Origin: Calothrix sp. PCC 7103
GTDB lineage: Bacteria > Cyanobacteriota > Cyanobacteriia > Cyanobacteriales > Nostocaceae
Assembly: GCF_000331305.1 (NCBI RefSeq)
Contig: NZ_KB217478.1
Span: 1,781,679 to 1,845,678, forward strand
Reading direction: 5' to 3'
DNA: 64,000 bases
Below the pieces are notes generated by a model, which saw only the letters and a list, made by a program, of their open reading frames with translations, was not told where the DNA came from and did not search any database. The translations under genes were made by a program, and so were the position numbers. Positions within the stretch are counted from its first letter, which is position 1. Each line of letters starts with the position of its first letter. This document shows positions 1 to 9,909 of the stretch, one piece after another.

Positions 1-2025
1 TCTGGGCGAATATTTAATGGCATTAGACAGAAAATTCCCTAAAATAGATCGCAGCAATTTCTCATCCAAATAAGGATGAGTACATTTTCCCTGACTAACA
101 AATGTCAGGGTATGTTGACTTCCCGCGCTCATTTGCATCTCTTCAACAAATTGACGGCAGAAATTTTCCAGAGCAAGTGGTTTGGGATTAAATTCCAGTT
201 TTCCCGTTTCCGCACGATTGATTGTTAAAATATCTTCTAATAGCTGAATCATATTTTTAACAGAGTCTTGAATGCGGCGCAGGTTCCTCAACCTTTTTTC
301 TGGGTTATCCGGGGGAGAATTTTCCAGTAGTTGGGCTGCTGCCAATACGGTACTGAGCGGTGTACGAAATTCGTGGGATGCCATTGAGAAAAAACGGGTT
401 TTGAGGGCACTCAATTCTTTCTCTTGCTCTAATGCTAACCGTACTTCGTCTAACCGCTTCCGTTCGGTGATATCTCGCTGCACTGATATCCAATGAGTGT
501 ATTGACCAGTTTTGTTGGCTACTGGCACCACACTAAACTCCGACCAAAACTCAGAGTTGTCTTTGCGGTAGTTTATAACTTCAACGATAATTGGCTTTCG
601 CATAGCTAAGGCAGAGCGAACTTTATCCAGTTCGGTTTGACTTGTTTTGGCGCCTTGGAGAAGACGGGGTGTTTTGCCTAAAACTTCTTCGAGTGTGTAG
701 CCAGTAATTCGGGTGAATGCCTCGTTAACATAGAGAATACGTGGACCAGGCTCATTAATCGGGTCAGCTTCAGTAATCACGATAGCATCATTAGTATTAA
801 CTACGACAGACTGAAGTAACCGTACTTGTTCGGCTTGCCGTTTTTGCTCAGTGACATCACTAACAACAGCTACCATTCCGCTAATTTTATTACTGCTGTC
901 GGTTAAAGGAGCAGCGGAGAAAACAATGTCAATTGTAGAACCATCTTTTTTTTGCCGTCGTATCTCTAAACTTGGAGGGGTTATTCCTTGTAAGACACTT
1001 TGCTTTATTGCTTCGTATTCCTGCACGCTATCTTGGGAGATAATGGGATTAGGGCGTTCAATTACCTCTGCTTCAGTCCAGCCAAACATCCTTTCTGCTG
1101 CTGGGTTCCAAATTTTAACGCACTCGGTTAGGTCGAGGGTGAAAATGGCACGGGGAGAGGCGGCAATTAAAGATTGTAGAGTTTGGTTCGTGTGGCGTAA
1201 AGCAGCTTCGGTGCGTTGGCGTTCGGCAATTTCTTCTCTTAAAAAATCATTGCTCAAAGCTAGTTCTTCGGTGCGTTGCTGGACTCTCTGTTCGAGTTGG
1301 GTGTTGAGTTGTTGCAGTTGCTCATAAAATTCTGACTGTTGAATAGCAATTGCTACTTGGGTTGCCAGTTGCTTCATTAACTCAATTTCTTCATACTGCC
1401 ACTGTCTTGGTTGGCTGCACTGATGGGCTATTAATAATCCCCAAAGATAAGGAGAAGAAGAGTTTGGTTCCCTAATTTCTTGAATAATTGGCACTACTAA
1501 TTTAGCTTTGACTCGAAACTGTTTAACAAATTCTGCTAAACAAGGTGTTACCGAGTCTTTGTTAACATCGGTAATGGCGCCGATTTTTCCTCTGGTATAA
1601 GCTTGATGGTACTCGCTGGGAAAGACTTCTGCAGGAAATGTTTCTCCCAAAATGGTTGGGTATTGGGTCAAAACAGTTTCTGTAATTGCACTACCTGTAC
1701 CATCGGAAAAGATGCGATAGATTATTACACGGTCGCACTCAAGAAATTGTCTGACCTCTGCGACCGTTGTTGCTAAAACTTCCTCTAGGTTCAAAGATTG
1801 GCGGATATGGTGAGCTATTTGGTTGACTATTCGCTCCCGTTTGGTTTGTTGTTGTAAAAAAATTTCTGTAGTACGACGCTCTCGTATTTGACGTTGGAGT
1901 CGATAATAGACAATCAACAAAGCAATGCTCACGGTGGACATGCTAATGCCAGCTAGAGTCATAAAATCATCTGAATTGAGTGCAATACCCAATTCGATAA
2001 GCTTTACAGCAATGTAGGTCAACAT
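1..2025 (-). CDS. ccaS: CcaS-like cyanobacteriochrome sensor histidine kinase (C-terminus cut by window edge)
   Basis: The minus-strand frame is open from an ATG at 2025 to base 1, giving 675 codons, with a GGGAG ribosome site just upstream. Domains in order: a membrane helix (about residues 22-44), a GAF domain (about 75-235), two PAS domains (about 275-390 and 400-525), a HisKA dimerisation domain with phospho-acceptor His551 in SMASHEFRTPL, and the start of the HATPase with an N-box. The GAF domain has Cys162 followed by Leu at the position where cyanobacteriochromes bind bilin. This layout is that of CcaS, the green/red sensor of group II chromatic acclimation. A CcaR-like regulator and its operator lie at 4.4-5.3 kb, which supports the name. 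The second PAS looks LOV-like but lacks the flavin-binding Cys. Green/red sensing is inferred from family and context; residues that tune colour could not be aligned. Confidence 0.85.
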   Translation of the reverse strand, partial: MLTYIAVKLIELGIALNSDDFMTLAGISMSTVSIALLIVYYRLQRQIRERRTTEIFLQQQTKRERIVNQIAHHIRQSLNLEEVLATTVAEVRQFLECDRVIIYRIFSDGTGSAITETVLTQYPTILGETFPAEVFPSEYHQAYTRGKIGAITDVNKDSVTPCLAEFVKQFRVKAKLVVPIIQEIREPNSSSPYLWGLLIAHQCSQPRQWQYEEIELMKQLATQVAIAIQQSEFYEQLQQLNTQLEQRVQQRTEELALSNDFLREEIAERQRTEAALRHTNQTLQSLIAASPRAIFTLDLTECVKIWNPAAERMFGWTEAEVIERPNPIISQDSVQEYEAIKQSVLQGITPPSLEIRRQKKDGSTIDIVFSAAPLTDSSNKISGMVAVVSDVTEQKRQAEQVRLLQSVVVNTNDAIVITEADPINEPGPRILYVNEAFTRITGYTLEEVLGKTPRLLQGAKTSQTELDKVRSALAMRKPIIVEVINYRKDNSEFWSEFSVVPVANKTGQYTHWISVQRDITERKRLDEVRLALEQEKELSALKTRFFSMASHEFRTPLSTVLAAAQLLENSPPDNPEKRLRNLRRIQDSVKNMIQLLEDILTINRAETGKLEFNPKPLALENFCRQFVEEMQMSAGSQHTLTFVSQGKCTHPYLDEKLLRSILGNFLSNAIKYSPR

Positions 2026-2088
2026 AACCCAACTCCCAAATTTTTCTTACGCAGAAAATGTCTAACTACATTTTTGACTTTAGATTGG

Positions 2089-2394
2089 CTAAGGTCGTTC
2101 GTCAAATCTAGTATAAAAACTACCGTATTTGAACCAATATTGCTTTAGGTCATGATGAGGTGTATGTAAACTGGCTTTTGCTTGATAAAGAATTACTTGT
2201 CGATGGTTTCCCATCCAAATTCGCTTCAAATTTTCGACAGAAATTAAGCTTCCTCCTAAACTAGTAACACATTCTTCAAATCTTTCAATAGCTGGATATT
2301 CCAAAGTTTCAAAAATTATAAATTGACCATCGCAAATCAGATGACGACTTCTAATCCAAGTCTGCATTTTTTTACAAGCTACTGGAGGTAACAT
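2089..2394 (-). CDS. cpeR: CpeR-like activator of phycoerythrin genes
   Basis: A 101-residue basic and aromatic protein beginning MLPPVACKKMQTWIRSRHL and ending KYGSFYTRFDERP. Its size, sequence style and place as the last gene after two PE rod linkers match CpeR, the small activator needed for cpeBA expression in Fremyella and the last gene of cpeCDESTR there (cpeC-cpcG2-cpeR1 in Nostoc punctiforme). It has no recognisable DNA-binding domain, as expected for the family, and its mechanism is debated. It sits 190 nt after the upstream linker gene and is probably co-transcribed with it, so it should be under CcaR control. No strong ribosome site is visible before the chosen ATG. Confidence 0.8.
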   Translation of the reverse strand: MLPPVACKKMQTWIRSRHLICDGQFIIFETLEYPAIERFEECVTSLGGSLISVENLKRIWMGNHRQVILYQAKASLHTPHHDLKQYWFKYGSFYTRFDERP

Positions 2395-2584
2395 ACTTCA
2401 TTTTATGTGTTTAGTAACTCAATTAACTTGATTCTTTTAATTTGATTTTTATATTGCAGTAGAAATAGAGCGAATAAATCAACTCGCTCTAGCAGAATAG
2501 GAGATAGGAAAGGTACAAAATTTAAATTAAGACAAATATTGAAGCTTTTTCAGAAATGAGGATTAAATTAGCTTCCGAATTGCT

Positions 2585-3352
2585 TCAAAGTATCTCTGTA
2601 ATACTAACGATGGTTCCACCCGCGCGATGAATACGTTGAATTTGTGGAGACATCTTTGCTCCAGAAACAATATATTCAGTGACACTAAGTCGGCGAGGAG
2701 CGTCAAACTTTGACCCCGAAACTTTAATTTTAAACATCTTTTCCGTTGCGTCTTTACGGTAGCTCAGACGCCCACCTGTACTTGGTAAAGTAACCTTGTT
2801 AGCACTATTAGTGGCAATATTATAAACTAAGCGAGAGTCAGAAAAAGCACTATCCACTCCGGCATAGCCTTGATATAAAGAAAGAGTACGGTTGTATCCT
2901 ACTTGCTTTTGCCCAACTTTACTTTTAGCTCCCTGATAGTAAGGGACAATGTTTTCTCCAAATGAAAGCTGATATTCATTACTATCAAGATAAGAGTCAA
3001 CTTCTGCTTCGTATCCCTTTTCTATACAAAGGCGAATATGTTCTGATAGTTCAGCTTGGTCTAAAGGCGCCCGACCTAACAAATGCTTGAAATTTAGCTC
3101 TACAAAGCGATAGGGAGCGCAGGATTCAAAATAGCGACTGCGATAAAAATTAGATTTAGCTACCGCGCGCACGAATTCTCTGACGGTTATTTCCCCATTT
3201 GTCAATTGAGATTCTGCTGTCACTAACCGTTCGCTTTCCATAACGTGAGGATTACCTAGCACTTGCTTATAAACGGCACGAATAACGGCAGCAATATCTC
3301 CTAAGTCACTATTAGCTCTAAGTTCTACAGGTTTATCTAAAACAACGCTCAT
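2585..3352 (-). CDS. cpeD/cpeE: Phycoerythrin-associated rod linker (CpeD/CpeE type)
   Basis: A 255-residue phycobilisome linker. Residues about 18-150 form the PBS linker domain, with VIRAVYKQVLGNPHVMESER, then EFVRAVAKSNFYRSRYFE, then FKHLLGRAP and DSYLDSNEYQLSFGENIVPY. A C-terminal CpcD-like domain (about 195-255) ends in IQRIHRAGGTIVSITEIL. CpcD-like domains cap the hexamer face, so this is a rod linker and not a rod-core CpcG linker. It lies 154 nt downstream of cpeC on the same strand and before cpeR, so an operon is likely. Whether it is the orthologue of CpeD or CpeE cannot be decided by eye. Only two PE linkers are present here, which would allow two PE hexamers per rod unless a third linker lies elsewhere. 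Confidence 0.85.
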   Translation of the reverse strand: MSVVLDKPVELRANSDLGDIAAVIRAVYKQVLGNPHVMESERLVTAESQLTNGEITVREFVRAVAKSNFYRSRYFESCAPYRFVELNFKHLLGRAPLDQAELSEHIRLCIEKGYEAEVDSYLDSNEYQLSFGENIVPYYQGAKSKVGQKQVGYNRTLSLYQGYAGVDSAFSDSRLVYNIATNSANKVTLPSTGGRLSYRKDATEKMFKIKVSGSKFDAPRRLSVTEYIVSGAKMSPQIQRIHRAGGTIVSITEIL

Positions 3353-3506
3353 TAAATTTCTCCTTAAGTAAATTGATGAAAATTAGTAAAGTTACTAAAT
3401 TGAAAATTTCGTAGGTATTTCAAAATGTTAAGTACATAGAAAGCACCAAAAATTATAATAACTATGTCATATCTAATTTGACATAGTTAAATTTATTAGT
3501 ACTTAC

Positions 3507-4376
3507 TTAACAAGGGGTAATACTTGCTATTACGCCGCCCTGTTTATGAATGCGCTGATATTCTTGAGAGAGACGCTCGTAAGGAACAAAATAGACTTGG
3601 TTGCTACGACGGAATTTAGAAATTTGATTAAGGCGACCAGGAGATTTATATCCAGTAACTTCGATTCGATAAACCTTCCCTTCTTCTAAAGAACCCAAAC
3701 GAGTTGATGCTCCTAAAGAAGTATCTTGGAACGACCAGCCATCCCCTACCGAACCACCAGACGGAGGAATAATGGGGATAGGAATATCTTGAATAACATA
3801 TTTATTTAAAGCAGGGGCTTTTCCTGCAAGACTTCCTTTCAAATCGCTGCTAGAAGCTCCACGCAACAAAGCAAACATATGTGTAAAACCAACCATATTT
3901 TGCCCGGATTCAGTCTTGTAACCTCGATAGTAAGGAACAATATTCTCACCGTAGACGTTTTGATACTCATCGCTATCGAGATAAGAATCAATATCTGCCT
4001 CGAACCCCTGAGTATCTAAAATCGTGCTGTGTACTCTCATTTCCTCTAAACCATCAGGAGTACGACCGAGAAAATGCTTGAAATTAAGTTCGGTATAACG
4101 ATAGCGAGGACAGGTATCGAAAAAGCGAGAGCGGTACAAATTCGATTTAGCAACTGCTCGTACAAACTCTCTTACACTCAATTCTCCTCGTTTTAATTGG
4201 GACTCTGGTACGGTAGCGCGTTCGCTTTCCATAACATAGGCATTACCCAAAACTTGCCGATAAACGGCACGAATGATACTCTCTACTTCTTCAGTAGAGC
4301 ATCCTGATACCAGTTCCAACGGTGGTGTATCTTCAAACAAACCAACACCAAGTTGGGACGCACGCCCAAGAGCCAT
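3507..4376 (-). CDS. cpeC: Phycoerythrin-associated rod linker CpeC
   Basis: A 289-residue linker with an N-terminal PBS linker domain (about residues 25-155; IIRAVYRQVLGNAYVMESER, FKHFLGRTP, DSYLDSDEYQNVYGENIVPY) and a C-terminal CpcD domain (about 225-285) ending YQRIHKQGGVIASITPC. The N-terminus (ALGRASQLGVGLFEDTPP) fits CpeC, which attaches the first PE hexamer to the phycocyanin part of the rod. It is the first gene of a minus-strand operon with a second linker and cpeR. A double CTTTNCNATTT operator lies 66 bp before the start codon, so green-light activation by CcaR is expected. The assignment to CpeC and not another PE linker rests on length and N-terminus. Confidence 0.88.
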   Translation of the reverse strand: MALGRASQLGVGLFEDTPPLELVSGCSTEEVESIIRAVYRQVLGNAYVMESERATVPESQLKRGELSVREFVRAVAKSNLYRSRFFDTCPRYRYTELNFKHFLGRTPDGLEEMRVHSTILDTQGFEADIDSYLDSDEYQNVYGENIVPYYRGYKTESGQNMVGFTHMFALLRGASSSDLKGSLAGKAPALNKYVIQDIPIPIIPPSGGSVGDGWSFQDTSLGASTRLGSLEEGKVYRIEVTGYKSPGRLNQISKFRRSNQVYFVPYERLSQEYQRIHKQGGVIASITPC

Positions 4377-4441
4377 TGAAAATTCTCCTGAATACTTAGC
4401 TATCAGAATTTACTAAATTGACCGTAATGAAAACGGTGAGA

Positions 4442-4463
4442 AAATGGTAAAGAAATCGGAAAG
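4442..4463 (-). promoter_or_regulatory. CcaR operator: tandem G-box upstream of cpeC
   Basis: Read on the minus strand, two adjoining 11-mers, CTTTCCGATTT and CTTTACCATTT, both match CTTTNCNATTT, the direct repeat bound by CcaR upstream of cpcG2 and of the Nostoc cpeC operon. The second copy overlaps a possible -35 position. A degenerate third copy (AAATCGGATC on the plus strand, 4471-4480) lies further upstream. No convincing -10 hexamer was found. The site lies in the 286-bp divergent gap shared with ccaR, about 200 nt from the ccaR start. Confidence 0.85.
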
Positions 4464-4662
4464 ATTCTAAAAATCGGATCAAATTATATATTTCTCAACA
4501 TATCTTAACAAAAGTAAATATTTTATTTAGAGAAAAAACTCCAAATTGCCCACTTGCGGGCGCCCCGTTTCTCTTTTGTTTACAAAATTTTTATAAACCG
4601 CTTCTAACAGCTCACGTTTTTCTGTAAGTTTAAATTTATTAGTCAAAGTAAGTTAAATAAAA

Positions 4663-5343
4663 ATGAGGATTCTTTTGATTGAAGATGATATCCGCTTGGC
4701 TGAAACCTTAGCAGAAGCTCTTACTGACCAGCTTTATACTGTTGACATAGCAATAGATGCAGAGTCAGCTTTAGATTATACAAGGGCTTCCGACTATGAT
4801 TTGTTATTACTGGATGTGATGCTACCTCTGCTTGATGGATTTAGTCTTTGTCAACAGTTACGTTCTCACGGTTATCAAATACCTATCTTGATACTCACGG
4901 CCCGTGATACAATTTGTGATAAAATTGCTGGACTAGATGCTGGGGCAGATGATTACATCGTTAAACCTGTTGATTTAGGCGAGTTATTTGCTCGCATTCG
5001 GGCTTTATTACGTCGAGGTAGTGCTTCAAGTCCACCAATATTGAAGTGGGGAGCTTTGAATCTCGATCCCAGCACCTACGAAGTGAGCTACACTAATAAC
5101 CCGCTACACTTAACTCCGAAAGAATACAGCCTTTTGGAATTATTGCTGCGAAATGGGCGCCGCGTTCTTAGTCGTCGTGCTATTATTGGACACATTTGGC
5201 CGCTTGAGGCGCCTCCAGAAGAAGATACAGTGAAAGTTCACATTCGCAGCTTGCGCCAAAAACTTAAAGCGGTAGGCGCCCCAGAAGATTTTATCGAAAC
5301 TGTTCACAGCATCGGCTATCGACTTAACAAGGAACATGGCTAA
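4663..5343 (+). CDS. ccaR: CcaR-like OmpR-class response regulator
   Basis: A 226-residue regulator with a receiver domain (about 1-115) and a winged-helix Trans_reg_C domain (about 128-222). Acidic-pocket residues EDD (7-9), phospho-acceptor Asp51 in LLLLDVMLP and Lys101 in YIVKPVDLG are present. The DNA-binding part shows LTPKEYSLLELLLRNGRRVLS and VKVHIRSLRQKL, typical of OmpR/PhoB proteins. There is no adjacent kinase other than the CcaS-like one at the window start, and the CcaR operator is just upstream on the other strand. It should be phosphorylated by the CcaS partner in green light and activate cpeC-linker-cpeR. The cognate pairing is inferred from context. Confidence 0.88.
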   Translation: MRILLIEDDIRLAETLAEALTDQLYTVDIAIDAESALDYTRASDYDLLLLDVMLPLLDGFSLCQQLRSHGYQIPILILTARDTICDKIAGLDAGADDYIVKPVDLGELFARIRALLRRGSASSPPILKWGALNLDPSTYEVSYTNNPLHLTPKEYSLLELLLRNGRRVLSRRAIIGHIWPLEAPPEEDTVKVHIRSLRQKLKAVGAPEDFIETVHSIGYRLNKEHG

Positions 5344-5436
5344 GAAATGTCCCTTTGAATGATAAAATTAAGCAGATGTGGCTCAAGTGTAGGTCAAACA
5401 ATATTTTTTTTAAACTTCATTTAGGAAAAAACTGAT

Positions 5437-5670
5437 ATGTCTGATTCAGAATTTGCAATAACCGAACAAGTAGATGCTCAAGAACTAGCAGAGCTTATTA
5501 AAGAATTTGAAGAATATCGAGAACGGCTGCTTAATGAAACTTTAGAAACAGCAAAACGGGCTAAATTAATGAAGTCAGTTGTAATGGCACAACTGGAACC
5601 AGAACTTGCTAAAATTGATGCCACAATTAAAGCACTTCAAAATCAACAAGCGGCTTTAGCTGGAAATTAG
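5437..5670 (+). CDS. Small charged coiled-coil protein in the PE island (function unknown)
   Basis: A 77-residue protein, rich in Glu, Ala, Lys and Leu with no Cys or Trp, predicted from its composition to be one or two long helices (about residues 12-72). It begins after GGAAAAAACTGAT and ends 11 nt before the GTG of the HEAT-repeat lyase gene that follows, so the two are almost certainly co-transcribed. I do not recognise the family. The tight linkage to a bilin lyase, inside a block where every other gene serves PE, suggests a role as lyase partner or PE assembly factor. That role is inference only. Confidence 0.7.
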   Translation: MSDSEFAITEQVDAQELAELIKEFEEYRERLLNETLETAKRAKLMKSVVMAQLEPELAKIDATIKALQNQQAALAGN

Positions 5671-5681
5671 GGGTATTGCTA

Positions 5682-6542
5682 GTGCAGAAAGAAACCGATG
5701 CTCTGCTTGAAAGTGTCGCAGAACAAATTAATAGGCAAAGTTTCGATGTCAACAATCACCAGTTGCTTCGGCAAATGGTTGAGTGCTTAGGAGATACGCG
5801 CGGAACGGTGCGGTTGCGTTGTGCCCAGACACTAGCAGAAATAGGCAAACCAACCATACCGTTTCTTACAGAAGCATTAACGAATCATCAAAACGTAGTT
5901 GTGCGCCGCGCGGCAGCCAAAACATTGACTTTAATCGCTGACCCTGCAACAATTCCGACTTTAATCGGCGCCCTTCTCAACGATGAAGATACGGTAGTTA
6001 AAGGCTCGTCAGTAGGAGGGCTTGCCAGAATGGGAGAAGCCGCCGTCCCAGTATTGCTAAATATCTTAACATCAAAACAGTATTCAGAAAGTACCAAAGG
6101 ACATGCGGCATGGGCATTAGCGTTTATTGGAGCAGAGGCTAAAGAGCATTTGTATCGGGAAATATCCTCTGAGTCGGCAGAGGTTCGCAGCGCTGTAGTA
6201 GGTGCAATAGCGAAAGTTGCCGAAGAACAGCAAGAAGAAACAGCATTCAACTTACTTGTTAATGCCCTTCGCGATACCTCTCTGAGTGTACAGTGCGAAG
6301 CAGCGTCAGCCTTGGGAAATCTCACCTATAAACCAGCAATTCCTAACTTAGTTGAGTTACTGAATGAGACAAATTGGGAAAGTCGAAAAGCAGCAGCTTT
6401 GGCATTGATGAAAATAGGAGACCCTGTTGCTTTAGACCCTCTACAAGCTGCCTTGACCCAAGAAACAGAAGTAGCAGTTCAGACAATTATCAAGTTGGCA
6501 ATTTCTCAAATCGAGAAACAATCAGGTGAAGATGACTGGTAA
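5682..6542 (+). CDS. cpeF: HEAT-repeat bilin lyase, CpeF-like
   Basis: A HEAT/PBS-lyase repeat protein of about 286 residues. Successive helical repeats of about 31 residues read VRLRCAQTLAEIGKP, VVRRAAAKTLTLIADP, VVKGSSVGGLARMGE, VRSAVVGAIAKVAEE, VQCEAASALGNLTY and SRKAAALALMKIGDP. This is the E/F class of phycobiliprotein lyases. CpeF (once called MpeV) attaches the doubly linked phycoerythrobilin to Cys48/Cys59 of CpeB; the length and PE context fit, but the paralogue cannot be proven by eye. I prefer the GTG at 5682 over a TTG at 5676, because the AGGGG at 5669-5673 is correctly spaced only for the GTG. Its strand is opposite to cpeZ, with which it converges. Confidence 0.7.
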   Translation: MQKETDALLESVAEQINRQSFDVNNHQLLRQMVECLGDTRGTVRLRCAQTLAEIGKPTIPFLTEALTNHQNVVVRRAAAKTLTLIADPATIPTLIGALLNDEDTVVKGSSVGGLARMGEAAVPVLLNILTSKQYSESTKGHAAWALAFIGAEAKEHLYREISSESAEVRSAVVGAIAKVAEEQQEETAFNLLVNALRDTSLSVQCEAASALGNLTYKPAIPNLVELLNETNWESRKAAALALMKIGDPVALDPLQAALTQETEVAVQTIIKLAISQIEKQSGEDDW

Positions 6543-6563
6543 GGTGGTACCAATGTTACCTTG

Positions 6564-7175
6564 TTATGATGGTCTTTTATATTTATTTACTAAATCCATG
6601 CGGGATAAAGCGCTTGTTGCAGATTCTGATACATAGGAGTCTACTGATTTATCATTGCTTAGGGCTGTCAAAATTTCTACACCTCGCTCATCTCCTGAAG
6701 AAACAAGTGCATTAATAATAACTACTTGCAGTGCTGGATTATGTGTTGTTTTTAGTGCTTCAACTAAAATCTCAAAAGCAGGAGAACCAATTTCGCCTAG
6801 TGCCATTACTGAGGCAATATGAACTACAGGATTTAGATCGTTCATAGCTGTTTTTAAGCCTTGCAACCCTTCTGAGGGAAAACTCACATCTGGGTAGTTA
6901 ACGGCAACTTGTGCTAATGCTTTTGCCGCACTACCTCGAACGGTAACGTTGTCGCTGTTTAGCAATGATGCAACTAAGGGAGGGACGGCATCTACACCTA
7001 TAACTCCCAATGCTTTGACTGCTGCTCGTCGATATACGACATCTTCTTCTCCCAACACATCTACTAAACGCGCGATAGTAGATGCATCACGCGCTTCAGC
7101 GAGTTCCCACATCGCGCGTTCTCTAAGGTGGGGGTTTGGATGTTTTAGTTGTTCAAAAAGAGAATCTGTTGTCAT
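6564..7175 (-). CDS. cpeZ: CpeZ, HEAT-repeat chaperone-like partner of CpeY
   Basis: A 203-residue HEAT-repeat protein (LRERAMWELAEARDA, VYRRAAVKALGVIGVD, VRGSAAKALAQVA, VHIASVMALGEIGSP). Its length and place directly downstream of cpeY and cpeBA match CpeZ of Fremyella. CpeZ stabilises phycoerythrin and assists CpeY in attaching phycoerythrobilin to Cys82 of CpeA. The start codon is 6 nt after the cpeY stop, so the genes are translationally close. No catalytic residue is expected for this class. Confidence 0.83.
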   Translation of the reverse strand: MTTDSLFEQLKHPNPHLRERAMWELAEARDASTIARLVDVLGEEDVVYRRAAVKALGVIGVDAVPPLVASLLNSDNVTVRGSAAKALAQVAVNYPDVSFPSEGLQGLKTAMNDLNPVVHIASVMALGEIGSPAFEILVEALKTTHNPALQVVIINALVSSGDERGVEILTALSNDKSVDSYVSESATSALSRMDLVNKYKRPS

Positions 7176-7181
7176 AATATC

Positions 7182-8468
7182 TCATGATTTGCAGATATAG
7201 TTCGAGTTTACATTGGCTTTTGCTCGAATTAACCAGTCAGAGTCGTCGGCAACGATTTCGCAACCACTGGTATCACCAAGTTTCTCTAGCGACATTAAAG
7301 CAGCATACTTCAAATCCCAGATTGGAGTTTTTAGGCTTTTCTTTAAATCTGGAATCGCGCTTTCATCACCAAGTTCTCCTAAAGCAATGGCAGCTGCCGA
7401 CCGAGATTTTTGAAACTGCGGCTCTTTATTATGCAGTGCCTCTATCAATAAGTCATAAGCTTGAGCGTCTTTAAGCCAACCTAGTAATTTGATTACATGA
7501 TAGTGGGCGCCATAATCAGTATAAGCTTCTTCTTCGTAAGTTTGAAGCAAAGCTATAGGCGCCTGTACTGTATAAGTATCTAGTAGCGTTTTGCTACCTA
7601 GATAACAGCGACCAAAATCGGTTTGATATAATTCCCGAATCACAAAATCAAGGGTAGGGAGTTGATCGTACTCGTGAACCAAATCCAAATCGTTAGGGTG
7701 ATCGCGCAGTGTTTGTTCCAAATATGGCTTGATTGCCTCAAAAGTAATTTCTCCTCGCTCAACACCAACATCTGCTAATATCCGAATAGCTCGAAGCCGA
7801 AACGCAATGGAAACTGGACAACGGGCAATTTCAGGAATAGCTGGGTAGTAACAAGCATCAATTAGGTCTTGAATACAGGCACGGCGGGCATTACAGTTAG
7901 GATGTTGTAAAAAAGCCACAACCTTGTCCATCTGGGCATAATCTCCCGTCAATCGACAAATGCTTGTGATTGCGGCACTGGCTGTTGGTTTATCTTCTGA
8001 TTCAGTAAATCTAGTGATTCGCTCTACTGCACCTTTATACTCTAGCTTTGCTAAAGTCTGAAGTATTACTCGATAGATTTGTCCAGGTTTTTCTAGTAAT
8101 TGAGCTATTTCTTCTAAGATATCTGTATTTTTTGTGCCAATCTCACCGATTGCCCAAACAGCATTTTCTACTGTATAGCAATCTTCGTCTGCCAAACAAG
8201 TACAAATGACCGACAGCGCTTGTGTTGCGAAGAGGCGCCCCAATGTCTCAACAGATTTTCGGCGCACGATGCGGTTATCCAGTGAAGGATTGGTGTTTTG
8301 TACTGCCCGCATCAAGGCATTGATAGAACTATCGGTAGAGAAGTTAACCAAATGAGAGGCAGCAATATAACGAGAATCATCCTCTCCTATCTGGTCTTGA
8401 GGGGTGTCTAGAAGAGTAATAGCCTCTTCTTCCGTTAAATTGAATATATTAAAAAAACGTTTATTCAT
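7182..8468 (-). CDS. cpeY: CpeY, phycoerythrobilin lyase subunit for CpeA
   Basis: A HEAT-repeat E/F-type lyase of 428 residues from the ATG at 8468 (MNKRFFNIFNLTEEEAI). An upstream in-frame start at 8507 would add 13 residues that look unlike the family, so the inner ATG is chosen. Repeats include RRKSVETLGRLFA, VENAVWAIGEIGT, ARRACIQDLIDA and KSRSAAAIALGELGDES. CpeY attaches phycoerythrobilin to Cys82 of CpeA. The gene lies 117 nt after cpeA on the same strand and is followed by cpeZ, the cpeBA-YZ order known from Fremyella. Confidence 0.87.
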   Translation of the reverse strand: MNKRFFNIFNLTEEEAITLLDTPQDQIGEDDSRYIAASHLVNFSTDSSINALMRAVQNTNPSLDNRIVRRKSVETLGRLFATQALSVICTCLADEDCYTVENAVWAIGEIGTKNTDILEEIAQLLEKPGQIYRVILQTLAKLEYKGAVERITRFTESEDKPTASAAITSICRLTGDYAQMDKVVAFLQHPNCNARRACIQDLIDACYYPAIPEIARCPVSIAFRLRAIRILADVGVERGEITFEAIKPYLEQTLRDHPNDLDLVHEYDQLPTLDFVIRELYQTDFGRCYLGSKTLLDTYTVQAPIALLQTYEEEAYTDYGAHYHVIKLLGWLKDAQAYDLLIEALHNKEPQFQKSRSAAAIALGELGDESAIPDLKKSLKTPIWDLKYAALMSLEKLGDTSGCEIVADDSDWLIRAKANVNSNYICKS

Positions 8469-8585
8469 AGAAATCAAAATTAAGAGACTCCGAAGCCAAC
8501 GACTCAACCATTATCAGGCAAAGCCGTTGACATGCAAGTCTCTTAGATAATTAAGACATGATTAACAGTCTAATCAACCATATCA

Positions 8586-9086
<501 letters not shown>

Positions 9087-9197
9087 TTATCTCCAGATTA
9101 ATTTTGGACGCCTTTTTGCCGCGCGCGAATCATCGTCATCGTATATTTATTTTGATTCGTTGCCGCGCTTGTTAAGTACTAATAACTATTAGCGCGA

Positions 9198-9839
<642 letters not shown>

Positions 9840-9909
9840 TCATTTCTTAGAGACTAAGTAATAATCCTTAACAATTGCTTTGTAATTTGTATTAATAGCC
9901 TGGAAAAAG

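Noticed and set aside
272-1327. Plus-strand open frames at the window start
   Set aside because: They lie opposite a continuous kinase frame with clear domains on the minus strand and have no family-like sequence.
4381-4440. A -10 element for the cpeC promoter
   Set aside because: Only weak candidates (CATTAC, ATTACG) at 15-17 bp from the second G-box; not convincing enough to call.
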